In this document: positions 42,201-52,577 of the stretch, piece after piece | How the letters are laid out: each line of letters starts with the position of its first letter | How positions within the stretch are numbered: the first letter of the stretch is position 1 | From: Ryuthela nishihirai | Taxonomy: Eukaryota > Arthropoda > Arachnida > Araneae > Heptathelidae | Length of the DNA stretch: 64,000 nucleotides | NCBI GenBank assembly: GCA_038380435.1 | Contig: JAWZYU010000028.1 | Location: 44,761,095-44,825,094, forward strand | Direction: 5' to 3' | Position numbers and translations under genes: made by a program | Notes under the pieces: generated by a model | Databases searched by the model: none | Told to the model about the DNA's origin: nothing | What the model saw: the letters and a program-made list of their open reading frames with translations, nothing else

Positions 42201-43590
42201 AAACGCAAAAAAGTGAAATATTATATATGCAAGAACACAAACCAGGATTCAAACATGCGTACTTTGAAATATATATATATATTTAATCATAAAAAAACGC
42301 AAAAAAGTGAAATATAATCATAAAAAAACGCAAAAAAGTGAAATATTATGTATGCAAGAATACAAACCAGGATTCGAAAATGCGTACTTTAAAAAAATAT
42401 ATATTTGATCATAAATACAACACAAAAAAGTGCAATATTATATATGCAAGAACACAAACCAGGATTCAAACATGCGTACTTTAATATATATATATATTTG
42501 ATCATAAAAAAACGCAAAAAAGTGAAATATTATATATGCAAGAACACAAACCAGGATTCGAACATGCGTACGTTAAAAAAATATATATTTGATCATAAAA
42601 AAACGCAAAAAAAAATGAAATATTATATATGCAAGAACACAAACCAGGATTCGAACATGTGTATGTTAAAAAATATATATTTGATCATAAAAAAACGCAA
42701 AAAAGTGCAATATTATATATGCAAGAACACAAACCAGGATTCAAACATGCGTACTTTGAAATATATATTTAATCATAAAAAAACGCAAAAAAGTGCAATA
42801 TTATATATGCAAGAACACAAACCAGGATTCAAACATGCGTACTTTGAAATATATATATATATTTAATCATAAAAAAACGCAAAAAAGTGAAATATTATGT
42901 ATGCAAGAACACAAACCAGGATTCGAACATGCGTACTTTAAAAAAATATATATTTGATCATAAACACAACACAAAAAAGTGCAATATTATATATGCAAGA
43001 ACACAAACCAGGATTCAAACATGCGTACTTTAATATATATATATATTTGATCATAAAAAACGCAAAAAAGTGAAATATTATATATGCAAGAACACAAACC
43101 AGGATTCGAACATGCGTACGTTAAAAAAATATATATTTGATCATAAAAAAACGCAAAAAAAATGAAATATTATATATGCAAGAACACAAACCAGGATTCG
43201 AACATGTGTATGTTAAAAAATATATATTTGATCATAAAAAAACGCAAAAAAGTGCAATATTATATATGCAAGAACACAAACCAGGATTCAAACATGCGTA
43301 CTTTGAAATATATATTTAATCATAAAAAAACGCAAAAAAGTGCAATATTATATATGCAAGAACACAAACCAGGATTCAAACATGCGTACTTTGAAATATA
43401 TATATATATTTAATCATAAAAAAACGCAAAAAAGTGAAATATTATGTATGCAAGAACACAAACCAGGATTCGAACATGCGTACTTTAAAAAAATATATAT
43501 TTGATCATAAAAAAACGCGAAAAAAAAGTGAAATATATATGCAAGAACACAAACCAGAATTCAAACATGCGTACTTTTAAAAAAAAAACA
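39281..43590. repeat. ~91-bp satellite with higher-order structure
   Basis: About 47 monomers of 88-93 bp. The conserved core is gcaagaacacaaaccaggat with ttcgaacatgcgtac after it; the variable part carries atatatttgatcataaa and gcaaaaaagtg. Core positions 39325, 39417, 39508 and 39600 show the period. Three monomer types (cataaacacaacac..., cataaaaaaacgc... with atatttaatc, and gtgtatgttaaaaaat...) alternate in blocks. The start of one type recurs at 40103, 40737, 41282, 41645, 42098 and 42405, giving blocks of about 7, 6, 4, 5 and 3.4 monomers. Blocks starting near 42405 and 42955 are near-copies of each other. All reading frames within it are by-products. Confidence 0.95.
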
Positions 43591-43862
43591 TTAAGCAGTT
43601 TTTGTTACAATTCCACTGTTATCGATATTTTTGCTTGTATTCTGCTGTTGCCGATATTTTTGTTCTCTTTGTGCGTCCTTCTGAGTCAGACACACGCGAG
43701 CAAACCCCGCACCCACCAGCGCCGAACTTCTTTCCTACCTTATACCTCTTTTCGTTTAATGAGCTAGAAGCGATGCTGGCGAAGGGTGTGCCCCCCGTTA
43801 GAGCTATAGGAGGCTTTCTCCAACACGCGGCCATTTTGACGTCCATACGTAAGCTCATGCAC

Positions 43863-44017
43863 GCACCCACGCGCACACATACACATGCGACGGTAGAAAC
43901 GAAAACACAGAAATGGGGGGTGGTGATAGGGGGGATGAAGTGGGGGTGGGAGGCGTTCGGCGACATCCTAATATAGTCCCTAGGAATTGCTGCATTCTTT
44001 CCCTTTTCGCTCCCTAG
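43863..44017. repeat. 155-bp segment copied 2.6 kb away
   Basis: Matches 46461-46617 with few differences (gcacccacgcgcacacatac to cttttcgctccctag), in the same orientation. At the second site the segment is part of an insertion inside a Tc1 element, so this locus is probably the source. Confidence 0.92.
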
Positions 44018-44027
44018 CCCCTCGTCC

Positions 44028-44041
44028 GTAGTCATGGCAAC
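44028..44041 (+). promoter_or_regulatory. X-box-like motif
   Basis: gtagtcatggcaac fits the RFX-factor X-box pattern GTHNYYATRRNAAC at every position. Single motifs of this kind arise by chance at a noticeable rate, so the call is tentative. Confidence 0.35.
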
Positions 44042-44274
44042 CGCCACTTGGGCTCGAACGTGAAGGGAGCTTCTTCTGAACGTGAAGGAAGCGTTCTTTC
44101 GAGTTTTGTGGAAACTCAATTTTATGGTCACGTATATTTTGGTGTTTTGTATGTGTAAAATACGAGTGTGGGATCTCTGTCGCGACCGATCAATCACCGT
44201 CAATAATTCTTTGAAAGGATTTTTTTAGAGTTGTGAAGGGGAGGGTTGTTAGATTGCATCAGCATCTTCATACC

Positions 44275-44288
44275 GTTACTATGGAGAC
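44275..44288 (+). promoter_or_regulatory. Second X-box-like motif
   Basis: gttactatggagac fits the X-box pattern apart from one position (GAC for AAC, which looser consensuses allow). It lies 234 bp from the first. Confidence 0.3.
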
Positions 44289-44579
44289 AGAGAAGAGTAC
44301 TGAATGCGAATGTTAAAAATCAGTCTCTCAACCAACTCAAGACAAATGATAGTTTGTTTTACAAAAACGGGCATTTTTTTTTCATTTTGTTGTCGGTCTT
44401 TAGATATTTAATGTTGTCTTTTTTATATACTAAAAGAGAAATTATTTGATTTTTTGGGGGGATGGATGTTGGATAAGCACTATGAAATATCGCAATTCCT
44501 ATTTTGAGACCCTCTTATTTGCTTTAATATTTATCTTTAACACTTTAACGCCTAACATCTCTGTTAAACTAGTACAGTA

Positions 44580-44886
44580 CAGTCGCTCAAAAAAGTATCC
44601 GAACACTATGATGTGGTTGATTACAGAATCCAGAAAAAATATCTGGTAACGATTTTTTTTTAGAAATTAGTGATCTGGCAACCTTCGTGTCACGTGATTA
44701 CAGAATTCAGGAAAAATATCTGGAGCGTGTACAGCAACTGTACACGCTCCAGTTACCGTTCACAGCAAACTGGAGCGTGTGCAGTTACTGCACACGCTCC
44801 AGTTTGCTGTGAACGGTAACTGCACACGCTCAATATTTCCGTGAGTGAGCCCACACGATCTAGTATCAAAATAATATGACCACCTA
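44580..44886. mobile_element. MITE-T-derived composite, second copy
   Basis: Same architecture as 17331-17580: a MITE-T end after TA, cttcgtgtcacgtgattaca, the gagcgtgtgcag hairpin, gagcccacacgatctagtat, then a second MITE-T at the next TA. It is longer because of additional hairpin sequence. Two such loci show the composite was duplicated or transposed as a unit. Confidence 0.87.
44721..44822. repeat. Two adjacent perfect hairpins with 3-nt loops
   Basis: First: tggagcgtgtacag, loop caa, inverse complement (44721-44751). Second: 35-bp perfect arms at 44750-44784 and 44788-44822 with loop tta. The corresponding place in the 17.3-kb composite has only the inner part of the second hairpin, so the outer arm was added later, as expected from fold-back copying. 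Confidence 0.93.
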
Positions 44887-45006
44887 CAGTCGCTCAAAAG
44901 AGTATCCGAACCCTATGGTTGATTACAGAATTCAGAAAAAATATCTGGTAACGATTTTTTTAGAAATTAGTGATCTGGCAACCTTCGTGTCACGTGACAC
45001 GAAGAT
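44887..45006. mobile_element. MITE-T, right end missing
   Basis: Starts cagtcgctcaaaagagtatc after TA and breaks at cacgtgacacgaagattc. The inverse half is absent. Confidence 0.88.
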
Positions 45007-45007
45007 T

Positions 45008-45152
45008 CAAAACTTGCTGGATTTCTTACATTCAAAATTCGTCGTCGGATGGGACGTTAAGCCTGTGTGCCGTAGAGCTATACTCTGTTCACGTTAAAGA
45101 ACACACTGGATAGTCAATACCGATTTCAAAAATTGCTGGATTTCTTACATTC
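45008..45152 (+). mobile_element. SINE-A scrap between 26-bp direct repeats
   Basis: 45036-45112 matches the central SINE-A domain (gtcggatgggacgttaagcc, acgttaaagaacacactgga). Flanks caaaacttgctggatttctt acattc and caaaaattgctggatttctt acattc (45008-45033, 45127-45152) form a 26-bp repeat with one mismatch. Confidence 0.8.
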
Positions 45153-45389
45153 CTTCATTTATACAGTGGTTTCCACAAATTAAGGAAAACTCAGAAAAAT
45201 TATAATAAATTAAAAACTATATGAATGATTTTAATGAAATTTGATGGAAACATGAATTACAATGCTAGTTTCAGAATGACATAAAATATTTTACAATAGA
45301 AACATTTTTCGTCAAAAAATAACACTTACAGAAACTTGTCCAAAAATGAGCTGTCAGAATGCAATGGGCAAAGTTCTTTAATAAGGAGT

Positions 45390-46398
45390 GTGGTTACCCC
45401 TTACAACAATGCAGGCACAACAGCGATGTTCCATGTTGTTTATGATCTTGTGAATCAACTCAGTAGGGAGTAACGACCATTGTTCCTTTAAAGCAGTAAT
45501 AAGCTCCTCCTTTGTTTCAGGTGATTGGTTAGGGCAGCAACACGTCTCCTTAGAGCATCCCACACATGCTCAATCGGATTTAGATCGAACTGGCTACTCC
45601 TGCGCATAATGGTCTCCTCTTGCAGGTATTGTTCCACTAGCCGAGCTCTATGTGGACGAGCGTTATCGTCTTGTAAGATGAATGTTTCACCTATTGCACG
45701 AGAGTAAGGACGTACATAAGGGTCAAGGATGTAATCTCTACACCTTTGAGCATTGAGGTTCCCACTCGTCAACACATAGAGGTCTGTACGTCCACCTAAG
45801 GAAATGCCACCTCAAACATACACACGCTACCTCCGCCGTAACTCTCTCTTTGACGGATGTTACTGGGATGATAGCGGATACCTCGTTCTCTCCATATCAA
45901 ACAATGTCCTGAATCACTCTGCAAGAAATATCTGGACTCATCTGTGAAGAGTACGGACCTCCATTGCTCTTTCGTGCAGTTAACATGTATGTATGACCAA
46001 TTCAACCGCTTTCTCCTGTGACATGACGTGAGGGGTATACAAATTACTGGACTTCTAGAGTAAAGACTTCCCTCATGAAGCCTTCTACGCACAGTAGAAG
46101 CTGATACAACCCTCCCAGTGGCTGCTGCAAGAGAGGATCGTAGCTGAGAGGGAGTAGACGTCTTTCTTCGTGCTGTTTATCGCAGATATCGATCTTGTAC
46201 AACGGTCGTAACTCTAGCCCTTCCTCAGTTAAACCTCAGAGACATGGAATCCATGCTAAGAAATTAATTCCACAGTCTGTGGACCATAGAAGGACTCATA
46301 TTCAGCCATCGTGCCACATCTGACTGACTTTGGCCTGCTTCGACCCGGCCAATAGTTCTTAACCGCAGTTCATTTGGCAAATGAAGTCTCGAGGTCAT
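45390..46398 (-). pseudogene. Tc1-like transposase, full-length but broken
   Basis: Starts at the ATG complement 46396-46398 (MTSRLHLPNELRLRTIGRVE). A helix-turn-helix segment follows (QSDVARWLNMSPSMVHRLWN), then stops and frameshifts. The middle reads RRKRLNWSYIHVNCTKEQWR and VLFTDESRYFLQSD, with the first catalytic Asp present. The later part reads FILQDDNARPHRARLVEQYL, with the second Asp present, and DLNPIEHVWDALRRRV, with the Glu present. So all three DDE residues survive although the frame is broken at several points. The C-terminus lies near 45390. It would act by cut-and-paste at TA sites if intact. Confidence 0.9.
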
Positions 46399-46463
46399 TC
46401 CTAAATGACTATGTCGATTTCCTTTACTCACACTTACAACACAAAATCAGTTGGGATTACGCA

Positions 46464-46787
46464 CCCGCGCGCACACATACACATGCGACGGTAGAAACGA
46501 AAACACAGAAATGGGGGGGGGGGTGATAAAGGGGATGGAGTGGGGGTGGGAGGCGTTTGGCGACATCCTAATATAGTCCCTAGGAATTGCTGCATTCTTT
46601 CCCTTTTCGCTCCCTAGGGGAGAACACCTAGAATACCTTTTCGCTCCTTAGGGAACACCTTTTCGCGTGTTTTTTAGGAGAAGACCTTTTCGCTCCCTAG
46701 GAGAGCTCCCTAGGGGAGACACACTTTCGGGTGTTTTGGAATGGATCAACGATCCATTCCAAAACACCCGTTTTTATACCGCTATCC
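46464..46787. mobile_element. 324-bp insertion with 9-bp TSD, templated from nearby
   Basis: The duplication gattacgca lies at 46455-46463 and 46788-46796. The first half is a copy of 43863-44017. The second half repeats ccttttcgctcc and ccctagggg words and ends in a 20-bp-stem hairpin. No transposon termini are evident. It resembles templated filler DNA more than a known element. Confidence 0.8.
46728..46770. repeat. Perfect hairpin, 20-bp stem, 3-nt loop
   Basis: cgggtgttttggaatggatc, loop aac, and the exact inverse complement. It lies near the end of the 324-bp insertion. Confidence 0.95.
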
Positions 46788-46943
46788 GATTACGCAAATT
46801 TATGCAACTTAGACTAATTTGCATACGATATGCTCACTTGGCATTGCTTTACTGGCTACTGGAACAAGTTTGGTGAGGATCGCACAATATTTTGGTGAAT
46901 TACTGAGATTTTTCTCATTTTTCCTTAATTTATGAAAACCATG

Positions 46944-47330
46944 TTATCTCTCTTTCTCTCCTACCTCTATTTATTTCGGAACTTTGGAGTTTATTTCATT
47001 TTCATTGGTGAAAAAAAGAAAAGTACTCAGCGTGTAAAAGAGAAATAGTAAAAATCTAAAAATATTTCACCGCGTTTTTTAACATGAGCAAATATTAAAC
47101 TCTTCAAGGTTGTCTAATTATAATTGGTGAAAAAAATAAAGGAAGTTGGAAAACATTAAAAAAACGCCACTTCTGAAGTCAAAAATATTAGTCCCGATGA
47201 AATCCTCCACATAAATATGGTTAAAAAAGAAAGTGTTTTGAACATTGCTACACCTTCGATAATTACGAACAATGAAAGTGATCCCGGCACGCGTACTGCA
47301 CACACACTCCGAGTATTAATTCCTCGATTC
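46944..47330. other. AT-rich DNA, nothing recognised
   Basis: A/T-rich sequence between the Tc1 element and the 44-bp array. No gene signal. Confidence 0.5.
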
Positions 47331-48985
47331 ATTAATTTCGCTCTCTTTTAATATGAGTATTTATTTATTCATCAATTGATTCGTTTCGCTGGCTTCAGTC
47401 TGAGTATTTATTCCTAAAATTGATTCATTTCGCTGGTTTTCATTTCGGATATTTATTCCTAAAATTGATTCGTTTGTTGACTTCCTGTTTGAGCATTTAT
47501 TCTTAAATTTATTCATTCCGTTGGCTTTCAATGTAGGCATTCTTTTTCTAAATTGATTTGTTTGTTGGCTTTCAATGTAGGCATTCTTTTTCTAAATTGA
47601 TGTGTTTGTTGGCTTTCAATGATTCCTAAATTGAATTCCTAAATTGATTTGTTTGTTGGCTTCAAATGTAGGCATTCTTTTTTTAAATTGATTCGTTTGT
47701 TGACTTCCTGTTTGAGCATTTATTCTTAAATTTATTCATTCCGTTGGCTTTCAATATAGGCATTCTTTTTCTAAATTGATTTGTTTGTTGGCTTTCAATG
47801 TAGGCATTCTTTTTCTAAATTGATTTGTTTGTTGGCTTTCAACGTACGCATTCTTTTTTAAATTGATTTGTTTGTTGACTTTCAATGTAGGCATTCTTTT
47901 TCTAAATTGATTTGTTTGTTGCCTTTCAACGTAGGCATTCTTTTTTTTAAATTGATTTGTTTGTTGACTTTCAATGTAGGCATTCTTTTTCTAAATTGAT
48001 TTGTTTGCTGGCTTTCAATGTAGGCATTCTTTTTCTAAATTGATTTGTTTGTTGACTTTCAATGTAGGCATTCTTTTTCTAAATTTATTTGTTTGTTGGC
48101 TTTCAATGCAGGCATTCTTTTCCTAAATTGATTTGTTTGTTGGCTTTCAATGCAGGCATTCTTTTTCTAAATTGATTTGTTTGTTGGCTTGCAACGTAGG
48201 CATTCTTTTTCTAAATTGATATGTTTGTTGGCTTTCAATGCAGGCATTCTTTTTCTAAATTGATATGTTTGTTGGCTTTCAATGCAGGCATTCTTTTTCT
48301 AAATTGATTTGTTTGTTGGCTTTCAACGTGGCATTCTTTTTCTAAATTGATTTGTTTGTTGGCTTGCAACGTAGGCATTCTTTTTCTAAATTGATTTGTT
48401 TGTTGGCTTGCAACGTAGGCATTCTTTTTCTAAATTGATTTGTTTGCTGGCTTTCAATGTAGGCATTCTTTTTCTAAATTGATTTGTTTGTTGACTTTCA
48501 ATGTTGGCATTCTTTTTCTAAATTGATTTGTTTGTTGACTTTCAATGTAGGCATTCTTTTTCTAAATTGATTTGTTTGTTGGCTTTCAATACGAGTATTT
48601 GTTCCTAATTTGATTAATTCCGAGGGCTTTCAGTATGAGTATTTTAAATTGATTCATTCCTTTGATATTCAATATGAGTATTTATTCCTAAAGGAATTTA
48701 ATGACTTCAAATATAAGAATTTATTCCTAAATCGATTCACTTATTTGGTCCTCAATATGAGTGTTTATTCCTAAATTGATTTCTTTGCTGCCTTTCAATA
48801 TAAGTATTCATTCCTAAATTGATTGTTTTCGTTGACTCTCAATACGATTATTCATTCTTTAATTTATTGATTTCGTTGGCTTTCAAGTATTTATTTTTAA
48901 ATTGATTGCTTTCGTTGGCTTTCAGTACAAGTATTTATTCCTAAACTGATTCATTTCGTTGTCTTTCAATATCAGTTGCTACAGA
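47330..48985. repeat. 44-bp minisatellite
   Basis: Core unit ggcattctttttctaaattg then atttgtttgttggctttcaa tgta, homogeneous from about 47520 to 48590 (some 24 units). The edges (47330-47520 and 48590-48985) carry older variants with gagtatttattcctaaattg and ttcgttggctttcaat. Homogeneous centre and diverged edges are typical of turnover by unequal exchange. A related degenerate stretch lies at 55846-56055. Confidence 0.94.
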
Positions 48986-49481
48986 CGTTGCAGATTTTCG
49001 TGAGGCCACATCGGCTCTTATTAATGGCTTTGTTTAAGACGTCAGAATGTTTGGAAATGCCAACAACGCTAAGACACTCGAAACGCTCTCTATGTGGCCG
49101 TATCTTATTCGTGTAATATTAACTTCACAGTCGGGTAGCAACAACAGACCTAAGTTAGCTTCAGGCTTTGACAAAAGCGATTATAAAGAAGAGCGCCAAT
49201 TAGAAATGAAATTTTTATAGCTTCCTGTCTCGGAGATACATCAAGGCTGAACGAAACTCCTTGCAGGAATCGTGCTGGGCTAGCTCTCACCATTTCTTTT
49301 GTAACCCACTTTCCACGACTGCAATACGACGATGTCGAAACCTAATTTAACCTAATTTTAACCTAATTTGGTGACAAGTAAACTCAGTGACCGTTGTTTT
49401 TCCTGTGATTATAATGTTTATAGATTTTTTTACTTGGATTTTTAACAAAATATTTGTCGAGATGTTTGAATACGCATTTTT
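48986..49481. other. Unique DNA, no gene seen
   Basis: No element or coding motif. The triple cctaatttaacctaatttta run near 49341 is the only local repeat. Confidence 0.5.
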
Positions 49482-49493
49482 ATTTTCGTTGGC

Positions 49494-49880
49494 TTGGGTT
49501 GGGTTGTTTTACCTCTGAGCGGCACTTTTTTGCACACCGTGGGCTAAATGGCCAGGTCACATGGACCCCCAGGGCTCAGAGAAGGTTGGGGGAAGGGACC
49601 CACTGGAATAGCTGTTGGGAGAAAGATGGTAGTCTCCCGTCAAGGCCATCCAGCGTGTTCTTTAACGTGCACAGGGTATGGCTCTCCCGCACACGGGGCC
49701 ACGGTTTAACGTCCCATCCGACGGACGGCGGCCTTTCCAAGCCCATCGGTGTCCCCTGCTGATCGAGGGCAGGGCGGGAATTTTTGCGGAGATAAATCTC
49801 AACATTGACCCAGCTGAGACTCGAACCCGGGAACCACATACTACGAGCCTGGCGCGGTACCGACTGAGCCACCCCCGCCC
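49494..49880 (-). mobile_element. SINE-A, full length
   Basis: Perfect 12-bp duplication attttcgttggc at 49482-49493 and 49881-49892. The target resembles the edge variant of the 44-bp minisatellite. Confidence 0.95.
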
Positions 49881-50129
49881 ATTTTCGTTGGCAGTGCTTA
49901 CTGAAGCTACAACGTTTGACAACACGTTGACGTTTGAAACACAACTAAACAAAAGAGCAAAATAAGGTCACGAAATGTTGTTTACTACTTGTCTAATGGT
50001 CATGAGGATGCCCGAATCTAGAAAAAACTAAGGGATTGTTATGCATTTCCGATATAAAATTTAGCCTTTTTTTTAGTAGCCTTTAAAAAATCTATTAAAA
50101 AATGCAGGTAGTTTACACCGAAGAGTAAA

Positions 50130-52232
50130 AAAAAATATGATACCTGCATAATATGATGTTGGTTCTCCATGTGATGCTAAAACAGCTCTTACCCGACGAG
50201 GCATGAATGTTACAAGATTTGTGGTCTTGTAGTATCTGATACCAACACGTTACCAGCAGATCCTTTAGCTCTTGTAAGTTACGTGGCTGACCCGTCGCTG
50301 ATCGGATATGCTTTTCCAACACAAACCACAGATGCTCGATTGTATTGATGATATCTGGGGAATTTGGAGGCCAGGGCAATACCTGGAAGTCTTCCTCATG
50401 TTCTGCGAATCATTCTCGAACAATCCGGGTGGTGTGGCATGGGGAATTATCTTGCTGAAAGAAATCACTACTAGAGGGATATACTGTTGCCATGAAAGGA
50501 TGTATCTGGTCTCCAATGATGTTTAGGTAGGTGGCAAACGTTATAGTTTCCTTCACATGAATGATTGGACCCAGGGTTTCCCAGCAGAACATTGCCCAAA
50601 GCATTACACTTCTCCCACCGGCTTGTTTGTCCCACACAGTGTGTTTTGTCACGTATTCAGCCGTTCACATGGTGCAAGAGGAAACAAGATTCATCGGACC
50701 AGACGACCTTCTTTCAATCATTCAAGGTCCAGTTTTGATGCTCGCATGCCCATTGTAGGCGCTTTCGACGGTGAACCGAGGTTAGCATGGGCACTCGGTA
50801 CGGCCTGCGACTACGCTGACCCATTTTCAGCAGGTTTTGATTTACGGTGTGTTGTGACACATTACTCCCGTCACCAGCATTCAAATTACGGGCGAGTTGC
50901 GCCACAGTATACTTTCTGTTGACTCGTTGTAGTGAGCGAAGGCTATCCAGTACCAGCTTGTGTCTCCTGGGTACTGGATACTTTCTGTTGACTCGTTGTA
51001 GTGAGCGAAGGCTATCCAGTACCAGCTTGTGTCTCCTGGGTACTGGATACTTTCTGTTGACTCGTTGTAGTGAGCGAAGGCTATCCAGTACCAGCTTGTG
51101 TCTCCTGGGTACTGGATACTTTCTGTTGACTCGTTGTAGTGAGCGAAGGTTATCCAGTACCAGCTTGTGTCTCCTGGGTACTGGATACTTTCTGTTGACT
51201 CGTTGTAGTGAGCGAAGGCTATCCAGTACCAGCTTGTGTCTCCTGGGTACTGGATACTTTCTGTTGACTTGTTGTAGTGAGCGAAGGCTATCCAGTACCA
51301 ACTTGTGTCTCCTGGGTACTGGCTACTTTCTGTTGACTCGTTGTAGTGAGCGAAGGCTATCCAGTACCAGCTTGTGTCTCCTGGGTACTGGATACTTTCT
51401 GTTGACTCGTTGTAGTGAGCGAAGGCTATCCAGTACCAGCTTGTGTCTCCTGGGTACTGGATACTTTCTGTTGACTCGTTGTAGTGAGCGAAGGTTATCC
51501 AGTACCAGCTTGTGTCTCCTGGGTACTGGATACTTTCTGTTGACTCGTTGTAGTGAGCGAAGGTATCCAGTACCAGCTTGTGTCTCCTGGGTACTGGATA
51601 CTTTCTGTTGACTCGTTGTAGTGAGCGAAGGCTATCCAGTACCAGCTTGTGTCTCCTGGGTACTGGATACTTTCTGTTGACTCGTTGTAGTGAGCGAAGG
51701 TTATCCAGTACCAGCTTGTGTCTCCTGGGTACTGGATACTTTCTGTTGACTCGTTGTAGTGAGCGAAGGCTATCCAGTACCAACTTGTGTCTCCTGGGTA
51801 CTGGATACTTTCTGTTGACTCGTTGTAGTGAGCGAAGGCTATCCAGTACCAGCTTGTGTCTCCTGGGTACTGGATACTTTCTGTTGACTCGTTGTAGTGA
51901 GCGAAGGCTATCCAGTACCAGCTTGTGTCTCCTGGGTACTGGATACTTTCTGTTGACTCGTTGTAGTGAGCGAAGGCTATCCAGTACCAACTTGTGTCTC
52001 CTGGGTACTGGATAGCCTTCGCTCACCTGTAGCATCGATGAGCTGTGATCAGCCTACACCTTGCCAGCGAGCGGTTCGTGGTTTCCCCACCCCCCTCAGA
52101 CCACGTTTCGAAGGTACTAACCACGGCTAACCGTGAGCACCCCACAAGACTTACCCTCTCGGAAATTCTCTGACCCAGTCGTTTGGACCTTACAATTTGG
52201 CCTTTGTCAAACTCACTTAAGTCCGCTGCCAT
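50130..52232 (-). pseudogene. Tc1-like transposase with a 69-bp repeat array
   Basis: N-terminus from 52232: [20 protein letters not shown], then [20 protein letters not shown], a helix-turn-helix. The array interrupts at 52020-50911. The second DNA-binding segment follows (YTVAQLARNLNAGDGSNVSQ, then RRKRLQWACEHQNWTLND). Next are RSVMLWAMFCWETLGPIIHV and DFFQQDNSPCHTTRIVRE with the second catalytic Asp. The last block is WPPNSPDIINTIEHLWFVLE, in which the final catalytic Glu (IEHLW) is kept. The frame is broken at several points. A fragment of the same family is at 60944-61178. Confidence 0.9.
50911..52026. repeat. 69-bp array (about 16 units) in the transposase
   Basis: Starts at 50911 and 50980 set the 69-bp period, which is 23 codons. 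On the minus strand one frame reads VLDSLRSLQRVNRKYPVPRR plus HKL per unit, and at least three frames stay open (384 codons at 50881-52035). Each unit contains the inverted repeat atccagtacc/ggtactggat. The right end closes with a larger hairpin: gtgagcgaaggctatccagt acc at 51966-51988 and its exact inverse at 52004-52026. Unit-to-unit differences are few (c/t and g/a at single positions), so the array is young. Confidence 0.95.
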
Positions 52233-52577
52233 CTGAAGAACAAAAATGCACTGATTAACAGAGCTCAGTATCAGGTGTTATTTAACAGGTTGTTTACCTG
52301 CAATTGTTTCGATTTGCATAAAGACGTGCTGGTCATAATGTTTTAACTCTTCGGTATATATGTTTAAATTTTTTCATTTCTGAACGGATTACCAGAATTC
52401 CCAGAGGGTATAAGAGTTGACCCATCCTCCTGTGGGAATTATAGCATTGAGTTTTGAGTGTAACTTAGACCAATTCATCATCTGATTTATTTAAGTTAAT
52501 GCCTTAATTATGATGCTATTTTGTGTTATTACTTGTAACTTTTTATTATATGAACCATTCTATTGTTCATAAGTGTA

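Larger units (their letters stand above)
43591..44577. other. Locally unique, GC-richer region
   Basis: A break from the surrounding repeats: CpG-containing, with a CA-rich tract (43865-43890) and G-runs (43915-43950). The longest frame without internal repeats in the window is here (194 codons, minus, 43619-44203), but it has biased composition and no recognised domain. Two X-box-like motifs (listed separately) suggest it could be regulatory or promoter DNA. A gene is not demonstrated. Confidence 0.4.
45164..46943. mobile_element. Tc1-like element with 324-bp insertion
   Basis: Inverted ends: left cagtggtttccacaaattaa then ggaaaactcag; right the inverse complement of catggttttcataaattaag then gaaaaatgag, with TA at the left. 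It contains a transposase pseudogene on the minus strand. The upstream non-coding part is split by the insertion at 46464-46787. Confidence 0.87.
50116..52356. mobile_element. Tc1-like element swollen by an internal array
   Basis: Inverted ends: left caccgaagagtaaaa, right the inverse complement of ccgaagagttaaaac. TA lies at the left flank and TATA at the right. About 2.24 kb, roughly 1.1 kb of which is the 69-bp array; without it the element would have the usual Tc1 size. Confidence 0.85.

Noticed and set aside
40103..43413. Repeated frames with AILYMQEHKPGFKHAYF
   Set aside because: They are translations of the ~91-bp satellite; several overlapping frames are equally open and start anywhere in the array.
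39281..43590. CRISPR-like array
   Set aside because: Adjacent ~91-bp monomers with no unique spacers, in a eukaryotic context; it is an ordinary satellite.
43619..44203. 194-codon minus-strand frame as a gene
   Set aside because: Biased composition, no domain, part of it duplicated at 46.5 kb as filler, and no promoter or splice support in its own orientation.
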